From: Clostridiaceae bacterium UBA4839 | GTDB lineage: Bacteria; Bacillota; Clostridia; Clostridiales; Caloramatoraceae | Length of the DNA: 14,895 bases | Direction: 5' to 3' | Assembly: GCA_002400085.1 (NCBI GenBank) | Contig: DHEX01000147.1 | Span: 16,105-30,999 of the forward strand | Shown: positions 7,118-13,469 of the stretch, piece by piece | Layout of the letters: every line of letters begins with the position of its first letter | Numbering within the stretch: the first letter of the stretch is position 1 | Position numbers and translations under genes: made by a program | The notes under the pieces: model-generated | What the model was told of the DNA's origin: nothing | Seen by the model: only the letters and a program-made list of their open reading frames with translations | Databases searched by the model: none

Positions 7118-7543
7118 TTAATAATTAATTATAATCTTTACAAGTGTATATTCACCTAAAACAGAATTTATATAAAATTCATCACTGCTCTTTCTTATAT
7201 TAGGCAGTCCCATTCCGCCTCCAAACCCCATTTCCCTTGCTTCATCGGGTGCTGTTGAATAACCTTCAGTCATGGCAAGATCAATATCTCCTATACCTGG
7301 GCCTTGGTCTTTCATTGTAATTTCAACTTTATTATTATATATAATAACTTCCATATTACCGCCTAAAGTATGAATAACCACATTCATCTCAGCTTCATAG
7401 CAGGCCACACATACTCTTTTAATTATAGCGCTTTTAATTCCAAGCTGCATAAGTGCCTTTTTTACACAGCTGGATGCTTCCCCGCCGTTTATAAAGTCTC
7501 TGCTTTTTATCTCATAATTAAGCTTTATGAATTCATCTCTCAT
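7118..7543 (-). CDS. RsbW/RsbT-type HATPase (anti-sigma-like ATP-binding protein)
   Basis: This is a 141-residue stand-alone GHKL ATPase domain. The N box is YEAEMN (Glu50, Asn54), the G1 box is DQGPGI (Asp79-Ile84) and the G2 box is GFGGGMGLPNI (106-116). Its length fits serine kinases and anti-sigma factors of the RsbW/RsbT type, without a histidine-kinase phosphoacceptor domain. A CVAC motif (Cys45-Cys48) lies just before the N box. The start overlaps the stop of the upstream DRTGG-like gene (ATGA), with no good ribosome binding site at the proper distance, so translation is probably coupled. No anti-anti-sigma (STAS) or sigma factor gene is present, so a classical partner-switching circuit is not visible; the partners may be the DRTGG-like or Fe-S proteins. 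Confidence 0.9.
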   Translation of the reverse strand: MRDEFIKLNYEIKSRDFINGGEASSCVKKALMQLGIKSAIIKRVCVACYEAEMNVVIHTLGGNMEVIIYNNKVEITMKDQGPGIGDIDLAMTEGYSTAPDEAREMGFGGGMGLPNIRKSSDEFYINSVLGEYTLVKIIINY

Positions 7544-7893
7544 ATATATGCATCAGCTCCCCTAAGTCCGCTTTCATAAAGTATTCCGCAGGATGTATAC
7601 ATTATATGTTTGGTATACATTAAACAAATGCCTAATTCCTTTGCCATTTTAATAACATTAGCATCTGGCTGCTTCCCCCTTACAAAGATAATACATTTTA
7701 TATCTGTCATCTCTGCAGTTCTAATAGTTTGTACATTAGTAAGCCCTGTAAGAAGTATAGTGTCTCCCTTAACAAATGCCAGCACATCGCTCATAAGATC
7801 ACACCCAAAAGCGTAGTGTGCCTCATCATCAAGCTTGTCTTCACCTGTAATAACTTTTGCTTCAAGTAGCCTTTGAACATCGCGTAGTTTCAT
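7540..7893 (-). CDS. DRTGG-like small domain protein (first copy)
   Basis: This 117-residue protein has the helix-strand pattern of DRTGG-type domains: MKLRDVQRLLEAKVITGE at the N-terminus, GCDLMSDVLAFV (30-41), TILLTGLTN (45-53), KCIIFVRGK (66-74) and a C-terminal half with LGICLMYT and CGILYESGL. It is a paralogue of the 109-residue protein at 5504-5833, and the two flank the HATPase and Fe-S genes. Such proteins are typical companions of clostridial [FeFe]-hydrogenase-associated clusters; their ligand is unknown. GGAGG lies 7 bases before the ATG. The gene follows the FtsA-like gene by 50 bases and overlaps the HATPase gene by 4 bases. Confidence 0.85.
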   Translation of the reverse strand: MKLRDVQRLLEAKVITGEDKLDDEAHYAFGCDLMSDVLAFVKGDTILLTGLTNVQTIRTAEMTDIKCIIFVRGKQPDANVIKMAKELGICLMYTKHIMYTSCGILYESGLRGADAYI

Positions 7894-7943
7894 AAATACG
7901 CCTCCATTTTAAAAACTTATATATTCATAATGACTTTAATGTA

Positions 7944-9797
7944 CTATTTCTTATCCCAATAAATTTCAATTTTATCTCCATCTTTTATTTCATCCATATA
8001 ACCTGCGTTTTTGCCATTTAATTTTAAAACAATGCTGCCATTTGGTTTTTTTATATCAAAATCTATATAATTAAAAATATCAATGAAAATATGATTTTTT
8101 CCATCTAATTTAACTTTTTTATCATTCACAGTTACATATAACACTTCTTTATCCTTCAAAGTATTATCATCTGATGTCTTTTTTACATCATTTTTATTTG
8201 ATAAATTCTGATTTTTATAGGTTGTCTGAATATAATCATTATTTTTTATTAAATATTCATTTCCTACGGCATCCCCATTAACAAAAATTACAGCATCATC
8301 ATCTATATATTTTTTCCTAAGCTCCTCTACTGTAAGGGCTGCGCTGCTCCCATTATATCCTTTTAGAACCACAATATTATCATCCTCAAATATCTGTGTT
8401 CTTATATTTGCCATTTTGTCATTAACATATATTTCAGCTGATTTTCCTATTTCACCTCTTATTATAATCTTTTGATTGTTTAAATGAAATATAAGATCTT
8501 CGCCATTTTTCCCTATAAGACTTTTAGGCTCAAAACCTGTTAATATTAAAGCATCAGCTACAGTAATTTTACTTGTATTATATATTTTTAATTTCTCACC
8601 ATTGAGTTTTACATTAATAAAATTTTTACTTTTTTGCATGCAATAAGATACGAATATACCAATTGGAGTTATAGAATCTGGGCCATCAAGTATGCCTTCT
8701 TCCATTATAAGGTTTCTAATTGCCTCTCTTCCTCTTACAGCTACTCTTTGTACTGGCATATTAAGCTTGTTTGCAATTTTATCCCCAAGGCCTTTAATTT
8801 GGCTTCCTCCACCAACAAGTATTACAGCATTTGGAGCTTTCTTATTCAAATTGATAATATTATTTACAATTTCATCTGCAAGAGAATCAATTACCGGCTG
8901 CACAACTTCTTGAATTTTTTCTTTTTTTTCAACATTTTTCATCCCTAATACATCAGTAAATTTTACTTCGTCTGAATTCATGGATGAAAGAGAAATTTTA
9001 ATATTTTCTCCTGTATTGAAATCTACTATGTAATTTTGGCAAATAGCCTCTGTAATTTCATCTCCGGCTATAGGGACCATTCCATAAGCTACTACTGACC
9101 CCTCTTTTGTAATTGCAATATCAGATGTACCAGCGCCTACATCTACAAGTGCAATATTTAATAATCTTATATCATCAGGTACTACTACATTTATAGCTGC
9201 AATTGGCTCAAGAGTAAGGCTTATTACCTCAAGACCGATTTTTTTCATTACAGCATATAAACTGCTTACAACGGTTTGGGGTAAAAAGGTTGCAAGCACT
9301 TGAATACTCATTTTTTTACCCTTTTGGCCAATTAATGATTTAATAATAAAATCATTTAAAAAATAATTATTAACAGTATATCCAACACAATAATAAGTAT
9401 CCTTTTCATCTTCTTTTAGTTCCTCTGTAAGCTTTTTTTGTGCAGTTTGGACTGCTTCTATTTCAATTGCATTAACCATTTCCTGATTTATTTCAACATA
9501 ATCTTTTATCTCCTTAGAAGCTTCGCCATCCATTGTTTTTAATACTCTGCCTGCAGCTGCAATAGCCACCTTGCTAAGTTTTATGTCTAATTTTTTTTCA
9601 AGATTCTCTTTAACTTTTTCTGCAACTTCTGCAACTTTTTCAATATCGCTTACTTGACCATCAATAATGGTTCTGCTTTTATGCTCCATTTTTTCAACAG
9701 CCAGTACTTTATAATTTTCTCCCTCAACTTCCCCAACTATACCTATAACAGTTCTAGTGCCTATATCAAGTGCAAATACAATTTCTCCATCTTTCAT
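7944..9797 (-). CDS. FtsA/PilM-like actin-fold ATPase with extended C-terminus
   Basis: Residues 1-385 carry the actin/FtsA fold: phosphate-1 motif DIGTRT (11-16), a 1C-like insertion (about 85-200), phosphate-2 motif DVGAGTSD (219-226) and adenosine motif LVGGGSQIKGL (327-337). The family includes the divisome anchor FtsA and the pilus protein PilM. Residues about 395-617 are an unusual tail with strand-rich blocks (VKLNGEKLKI, IYVNDKMANI, VIFVNGDAV, VTVNDKKVKL, VLKLNGKNAGY) that look like repeated small beta domains, with a Lys/Asn/Asp-rich linker near 530-550. No C-terminal membrane-anchoring amphipathic helix typical of FtsA is evident, and no ftsZ is nearby. This suggests a clostridial FtsA-like paralogue rather than the canonical divisome protein. 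GGAGG is 7 bases from the ATG. It probably leads the operon ending at 4710. Confidence 0.85.
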   Translation of the reverse strand: MKDGEIVFALDIGTRTVIGIVGEVEGENYKVLAVEKMEHKSRTIIDGQVSDIEKVAEVAEKVKENLEKKLDIKLSKVAIAAAGRVLKTMDGEASKEIKDYVEINQEMVNAIEIEAVQTAQKKLTEELKEDEKDTYYCVGYTVNNYFLNDFIIKSLIGQKGKKMSIQVLATFLPQTVVSSLYAVMKKIGLEVISLTLEPIAAINVVVPDDIRLLNIALVDVGAGTSDIAITKEGSVVAYGMVPIAGDEITEAICQNYIVDFNTGENIKISLSSMNSDEVKFTDVLGMKNVEKKEKIQEVVQPVIDSLADEIVNNIINLNKKAPNAVILVGGGSQIKGLGDKIANKLNMPVQRVAVRGREAIRNLIMEEGILDGPDSITPIGIFVSYCMQKSKNFINVKLNGEKLKIYNTSKITVADALILTGFEPKSLIGKNGEDLIFHLNNQKIIIRGEIGKSAEIYVNDKMANIRTQIFEDDNIVVLKGYNGSSAALTVEELRKKYIDDDAVIFVNGDAVGNEYLIKNNDYIQTTYKNQNLSNKNDVKKTSDDNTLKDKEVLYVTVNDKKVKLDGKNHIFIDIFNYIDFDIKKPNGSIVLKLNGKNAGYMDEIKDGDKIEIYWDKK

Positions 9798-9830
9798 AAA
9801 ACAACCTCCACATCCAATGGTAATATATAT

Positions 9831-9860
9831 ATTATATCAAATATTTAAGCTATATTGAGA
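9831..9860 (-). promoter_or_regulatory. Candidate promoter of the FtsA-like operon
   Basis: On the minus strand TGATATAAT gives an extended -10 (TATAAT at 9831-9836), 34 bases upstream of the start codon. The -35 position holds only CTCAAT or TCTCAA, a poor match. Confidence 0.4.
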
Positions 9861-9877
9861 AATATTACATAATTTCT

Positions 9878-9996
9878 GTAGGGGATCCCTCTGGACGATG
9901 ATTAGAATCTGGGGGGCGGAACGGTCAAGACCGCTCCCTACCGTTTGTTTCCCTTCTGCATCAACACCGGGCAGAAACGTCAAGATTGTTTCCTAC
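9878..9996. repeat. REP/BIME-like repeat cluster, copy 2
   Basis: It contains an inverted unit at 9916-9941 identical over 26 bases to 878-903, a decayed inverted unit at 9970-9996 (again ending in CCTAC, the complement of the GTAG head), and at 9878 a GTAG followed by GGGATCCC that looks like a truncated forward unit. The spacer before the main unit (ATGATTAGAATCT) matches that of copy 3 (ATGATCAGAATTT). Bases 9997-10020 repeat the RAYT-like flank seen after copy 1. Apart from this cluster, the 362-base gap 9798-10159 holds the two divergent promoters and a duplicated ACTTGCATT (10061 and 10099). Confidence 0.7.
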
Positions 9997-10100
9997 CATT
10001 CAAATTATTCGTAATGAGCATTTTATAAATCACTCTCTGAGAAAAAAGTGTTTCATTTTAACTTGCATTTAGCGCATCAAAAAAAAATTTTAAAAACCAC

Positions 10101-10129
10101 TTGCATTCTTTCAAATTAAATACTATAAT
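10101..10129 (+). promoter_or_regulatory. Promoter of the 40-codon gene
   Basis: TTGCAT (10101-10106), exactly 17 bases, and TATAAT (10124-10129) make a near-consensus sigma-A promoter 30 bases upstream of the GTG start. The -35 lies inside ACTTGCATT, which also occurs 38 bases upstream at 10061. Confidence 0.75.
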
Positions 10130-10159
10130 AATAAGATACGTTATGAAAGGGGTGATATT

Positions 10160-10282
10160 GTGAAGAAAGAACAACACTTTATTATTACAGACGAGCTAAT
10201 AGATGAATGTCTTGAAGCATCTATTGAAAAAGCTGTTAACTTTAAAGTCCAGAAGAAAACCCGTCATGAAAGTTCAAAATAA
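10160..10282 (+). CDS. Unrecognised 40-residue protein
   Basis: A GTG codon at 10160 follows AAAGGGG at 7-8 bases and opens a 40-codon frame (MKKEQHFIITDELIDECLEA, then 20 more residues) ending in TAA. The middle (residues 10-27) is an acidic amphipathic helix with one Cys, and the tail is basic. There is no membrane segment or export signal. Evidence for a real gene is the set of signals rather than the protein: a near-consensus promoter, a good ribosome binding site and an intrinsic terminator whose left arm overlaps the last codons. It is convergent with the SPFH gene and divergent from the FtsA-like gene. It could also be a small regulatory RNA that happens to contain an open frame. Function unknown. 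Confidence 0.55.
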   Translation: MKKEQHFIITDELIDECLEASIEKAVNFKVQKKTRHESSK

Positions 10283-10300
10283 CATGACGGGCTTTTAATT
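10260..10300. terminator. Bidirectional terminator between the 40-codon gene and the SPFH gene
   Basis: CCCGTCATG (10260-10268) and CATGACGGG (10283-10291) form a perfect 9-bp stem around a 14-base loop that contains the stop codon of the small gene. On the plus strand it is followed by CTTTTAATTT and on the minus strand by TTTTCTTC, so it can stop both convergent transcripts. The minus-strand stem begins 73 bases past the SPFH stop codon. Confidence 0.85.
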
Positions 10301-10364
10301 TATAATTTCTTTAATTTCTTCTACAGCTAAAACTTTTAATGATACAAATTTAATAAATCATGCT

Positions 10365-11303
10365 TTATTTCTTGCCCATTTTAATTACTTCTGCAATGGC
10401 ATCTACATTTCCAAGAGTAGAAAGCATATCATTTGGTAATATCAGTTTATTTGCTGGGTTTTTAGCCATTTCCTTCAGTGCTTCAACTTGTTTTAATGCA
10501 ATCACTGTTTCATTGGTTCCAGAATCAATTATTGCTCTATTTACTTGTTCAATTGCTTTAGCCTGAGCTGCTGCAATAGCTTCAATTGCTTTAGCTTTAC
10601 CTTCTGCTTCAAGCAATTGTGATTCTTTCAATCCTTCAGCTCTTCTAATATTGGCTTCTTTTTCAGCTTCAGCTTGAAGTATCTTAGATTCTTTTTCCCC
10701 TTCTGCTCTTTCTATATTACTTTGCCTATCTCCTTCAGCCTGAAGTATTGTAGCCCTTTTATCTCTTTCTGCTCTCATTTGCTTTTCCATAGCCTGCTGT
10801 ATTTCTCCAGGTGGAATTATATTTTTAATTTCAACTGATAATATTTTTATTCCATAAGCATCTGTAATTTCATCAACTACAGCAAGAAGCTCATTGTTTA
10901 TTTTATCTCTCCCTGAAAGGACTTCATCTAATGTCATATTTCCAACTATATTTCTCATATTAGTAATAGTTGAATAGATAATACCTGATCTATAGTTTTC
11001 AATATTATATACAGCATCTTTTGCATTTAAAACTTTGTAAAATATAACATTATCAATAGATATCTTTACGTTATCCTTTGTTATAACGCTTTGAGGTTCA
11101 ATATCAAGTATTTGCTGCTTTGTAGATATTCGTCTTCTAACAAAGTCTGCAAATGGGATTAAAAAGTGCCAGCCTGGCTCAAGTGTGGTTTTGAATTGTC
11201 CAAATCTTTCTACAACATATACATATCCTGTGTTTACAATCTTAATGCTTGATAACATTGTGATTAGGAAAATTACTAAAAGTACAATTAAAAAAATCTT
11301 CAT
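10365..11303 (-). CDS. SPFH/Band 7 (stomatin/QmcA-like) membrane protein
   Basis: This 312-residue protein has one N-terminal membrane anchor (residues 3-18), an SPFH/Band 7 domain (about 20-180, with VERFGQF, EPGWHFLIPF and the IKNIIPPGEIQQAMEKQMRA stretch) and a long coiled coil. Residues 186-240 are built of five near-perfect 11-residue units starting at 186, 197, 208, 219 and 230, each with an A-E-G or A-E-A core. Stomatin-like proteins assemble into ring or cage scaffolds in the inner membrane and influence membrane protein turnover and microdomains. The gene starts one base after the NfeD stop codon, with GAGGGGG as ribosome binding site, the classic NfeD-stomatin pairing. The end (LILPNDMLSTLGN) is also typical. 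Confidence 0.95.
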   Translation of the reverse strand: MKIFLIVLLVIFLITMLSSIKIVNTGYVYVVERFGQFKTTLEPGWHFLIPFADFVRRRISTKQQILDIEPQSVITKDNVKISIDNVIFYKVLNAKDAVYNIENYRSGIIYSTITNMRNIVGNMTLDEVLSGRDKINNELLAVVDEITDAYGIKILSVEIKNIIPPGEIQQAMEKQMRAERDKRATILQAEGDRQSNIERAEGEKESKILQAEAEKEANIRRAEGLKESQLLEAEGKAKAIEAIAAAQAKAIEQVNRAIIDSGTNETVIALKQVEALKEMAKNPANKLILPNDMLSTLGNVDAIAEVIKMGKK

Positions 11304-11304
11304 T

Positions 11305-11739
11305 TTAGTCCCCCTCTTTCTTATTTATAATTAATATTGTTCCCTCTATTCTTTGAATAATAAATTTATCTCCTTTTTTTATTTCTTCTCCTTCATTTTT
11401 TACCGTCCAGTATATTCCGTTAATTTTAATGGTGGCCTTATCAGTAATGTCCTCCTTAGCAATAAGTTCTTTTCCTATATATTTTTCTTCCATCCTAGCT
11501 GTTCTTTTAACAGATTTCTTTAAAACTCTTTGAGTTATTGGATATAATATTATTATGGAAATCAAGCTGCCTATTATGAAGACAATTATCTGAATTGAAT
11601 CAGAAGCATTTAAAAACATTGAAATAATTGCAAGTATACTTCCTATTGAAAAACTAACAAAGAAAAAGTTACTTGAAAAAGCATCAATTAGAACTGCAAT
11701 GACTGCTATTGATAGCCAAATATAAAACATATCCTGCAT
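11305..11739 (-). CDS. NfeD-family membrane protein (short form)
   Basis: This 144-residue protein has three hydrophobic segments (about residues 4-22, 25-44 and 47-67) and a C-terminal OB-fold domain (about 85-140, with GKELIAKEDI, ATIKINGIYWTV and GDKFIIQRIEGTILII). It lacks the ClpP-like protease domain of long NfeD proteins, so it is the short form. NfeD proteins accompany and probably modulate SPFH scaffolds, and the SPFH gene follows after one base. I chose the ATG at 11739: the run of six Gs is 8 bases before it, whereas the in-frame GTG at 11748 overlaps that site and would have no spacing. A strong promoter lies at 11771-11799. Confidence 0.93.
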   Translation of the reverse strand: MQDMFYIWLSIAVIAVLIDAFSSNFFFVSFSIGSILAIISMFLNASDSIQIIVFIIGSLISIIILYPITQRVLKKSVKRTARMEEKYIGKELIAKEDITDKATIKINGIYWTVKNEGEEIKKGDKFIIQRIEGTILIINKKEGD

Positions 11740-11770
11740 TTTTCGCACCCCCCTCGAATTTGTTTAGACT

Positions 11771-11799
11771 ATTATAGCATTTGCGTGCAAATATAACAA
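11771..11799 (-). promoter_or_regulatory. Promoter of the NfeD-SPFH operon
   Basis: On the minus strand TTGTTA (11794-11799), 17 bases and TATAAT (11771-11776), with TGC before the -10, form a near-consensus extended promoter. The spacer contains the inverted repeat ATTTGC-AC-GCAAAT, a possible operator. Confidence 0.75.
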
Positions 11800-11956
11800 T
11801 AAATATTGGCAATTAAAAATAATTATTAATTTACATTATTGTAATAATATATTCGAACACTTTTGTTATTATTCAAAAATGGAACTATTGCAAAATATCA
11901 TGATTATGAAAAACACAAAGACAGTATAGATAAGAAAAATATATGGAATGAAGAGT

Positions 11957-12033
11957 GTAGGGAGCGGTCTTGACCGTTCCGCCGCACAATGATCAGAATT
12001 TAGGAGGTCGGAGCGGTCAAGACCGCTCCCTAC
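11957..12033. repeat. REP/BIME-like repeat pair, copy 3 (most intact)
   Basis: A forward unit (11957-11982) and an inverted unit (12008-12033) are separated by 25 bases. Each is GTAG followed by an 8-bp stem with a CTTG loop; in the inverted unit the stem is perfect (GGAGCGGT / ACCGCTCC). The two also pair with each other over 24 of 26 positions. The forward unit is identical to the complements of 878-903 and 9916-9941. The 333-base gap 11740-12072 otherwise holds the NfeD promoter and a short open stretch with no supporting signals (11848-11970). As it lies about 40 bases after the cinA stop, the pair may also serve as that operon's terminator. Confidence 0.8.
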
Positions 12034-12072
12034 AGTTTGTCTTGCACCATATTTAAAATATTTCAGAAAAAA

Positions 12073-13320
12073 CTATTTTATAGCAGCAGCATTAATTAAT
12101 TTCCTTCTTAGCATATCAATAGCTTCAATAGTTGCCTCATTTCTCACCCTTTGCCTATTACCTTTTAAATGAAGCTCCTTTACAGTGATTTCGCCCTTAA
12201 AGTATAGCCCAATATAAACAAGTCCCACAGGTTTTTCTATGGTTCCACCTTCTGGGCCTGCAATTCCTGTAGTTGACAATCCTATATCAGTATGAGCAGC
12301 CCTTGCAATACCTTCTGCCATCTCATAAGCTGTTTTGTCGCTTACTGCACCAAACTTTTTTAAGGTCTCTTCCTTTACTCCAAGGCGTCTCACCTTTGCC
12401 TCATTACTGTAAGTAACGTCCCCTTCAATAAAAAAGTTTGAAGCTCCGCTGACATTAATAAATCTTGATGCTATCATCCCTCCAGTACAGGATTCTGCTA
12501 CCGAGAGAGTTAATTTTTTATCTATGAGCATATTAGAAACTACTTCTTCAATAGTAGTTTCCCCTACCCCATATACATAATCACCTAAAATATTTCTTAT
12601 TTCTTTTTCAACTGGTACAATAAGTCTTTTAGCTTCCTCTTCATCCTTGCCCTTTGCTGTAATTCTAAGAGTAACTTCTCCCTCTTTAGCATAAGGAGCT
12701 ACTGTGGGGTTTGTTTGCTTATCCAAAATATCTTTTATTTTTTCAGCTACAAAGCTTTCTCCAATGCCGCATACTCTTAATACTTTTGAAAAAATAACCC
12801 CATCCTGATACTTTGTCAAATAAGGCATAACACCATTTTCGAACATAGGAATAAGCTCTGAAGGCGGACCCGGAAGGTTTATCAGCACTTTCCCGCCATC
12901 CTCTATAATACATCCCGGAGCTGTTCCATTTCCATTTGGAATAATTATAGCGTCCTCAGGAAAGTAAGCTTGTTTTTTATTTCCTTCCCCAATTTTCCTA
13001 TTTAAGCTTTTAAAATATTCCTTTATTGCATCTAATGATTTTTCATCCAAAACAAGTTTTTTATTAAAATATTCCGCACCAGTTTCTTTAGTTAAATCAT
13101 CATTTGTAGGTCCAAGTCCCCCAGAAGTAATTATAATATCTGCTCTTTCATAGGCTGTTTTAAAAGCCTTCTTTAACCTTTCCTTATTATCCCCAACTAC
13201 AGTTTGAAAATAAACAGTAAGCCCTATATCTGATAGTCTTCTCGATATATATTGAGCATCTGTATTCAAAATGTTCCCAAGTAAAAGTTCAGTTCCAACT
13301 GATATTATTTCTACATTCAT
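12073..13320 (-). CDS. cinA: CinA family protein (NMN deamidase / ADP-ribose hydrolase type)
   Basis: This 415-residue protein has the full two-domain CinA length. The N-terminal part (1-170) is the MoCF/COG1058 domain with SVGTELLLG (7-15), TSGGLGPTNDD (65-75) and PGPPSE (150-155), associated with ADP-ribose pyrophosphatase activity. The C-terminal part (about 255-410) is the PncC domain with AESCTGG (275-281, Ser277 as expected active-site residue) and TGIAGPEGG (351-359), which deamidates NMN to NaMN and so recycles NMN produced by DNA ligase. The protein is also linked to competence in some Gram-positive bacteria. GGGAG lies about 10 bases before the ATG. It follows cobO by 149 bases that contain structured repeat B, so it may be the last gene of that operon. 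Confidence 0.96.
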   Translation of the reverse strand: MNVEIISVGTELLLGNILNTDAQYISRRLSDIGLTVYFQTVVGDNKERLKKAFKTAYERADIIITSGGLGPTNDDLTKETGAEYFNKKLVLDEKSLDAIKEYFKSLNRKIGEGNKKQAYFPEDAIIIPNGNGTAPGCIIEDGGKVLINLPGPPSELIPMFENGVMPYLTKYQDGVIFSKVLRVCGIGESFVAEKIKDILDKQTNPTVAPYAKEGEVTLRITAKGKDEEEAKRLIVPVEKEIRNILGDYVYGVGETTIEEVVSNMLIDKKLTLSVAESCTGGMIASRFINVSGASNFFIEGDVTYSNEAKVRRLGVKEETLKKFGAVSDKTAYEMAEGIARAAHTDIGLSTTGIAGPEGGTIEKPVGLVYIGLYFKGEITVKELHLKGNRQRVRNEATIEAIDMLRRKLINAAAIK

Positions 13321-13365
13321 AAAAATTCATCTCCCAAAAGCTTTAAATTCTCCATTTGAGTCTAT

Positions 13366-13465
13366 AAATCGCCTTATCTCATGGCGTACCATCCGTAATA
13401 CTCCACTTAAACAGGGTATTACGGATGCTGCGCCCCTAAATCGGCTTTTTTAAGGCTCAAGGCGA
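13366..13465. repeat. Structured dispersed repeat, copy B (intact fold)
   Basis: Nested pairings are visible: TCGCCTT (13369-13375) with AAGGCGA (13459-13465), GGCG (13383-13386) with CGCC (13431-13434), and an 11-bp perfect stem ATCCGTAATAC (13391-13401) with GTATTACGGAT (13416-13426) around a loop with TTAAA. The part from 13381 to 13455 aligns with 2737-2812. On the minus strand the element begins only about 4 bases after the cobO stop codon. It could act as a terminator or attenuator before cinA, or be a small mobile palindrome. Confidence 0.65.
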
Positions 13466-13469
13466 AAGT

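Noticed and set aside
7944..9797. Canonical divisome ftsA
   Set aside because: No ftsZ or other division genes adjoin it, the usual C-terminal membrane helix is not seen, and the tail is about 220 residues too long.
11158..11176. A 15-base match between the SPFH gene and the terminator arm at 4714-4728 (AAAAAGTGCCAGCCT)
   Set aside because: In the SPFH gene it encodes the conserved PGWHFLI stretch of the family; a chance match is the simplest explanation.
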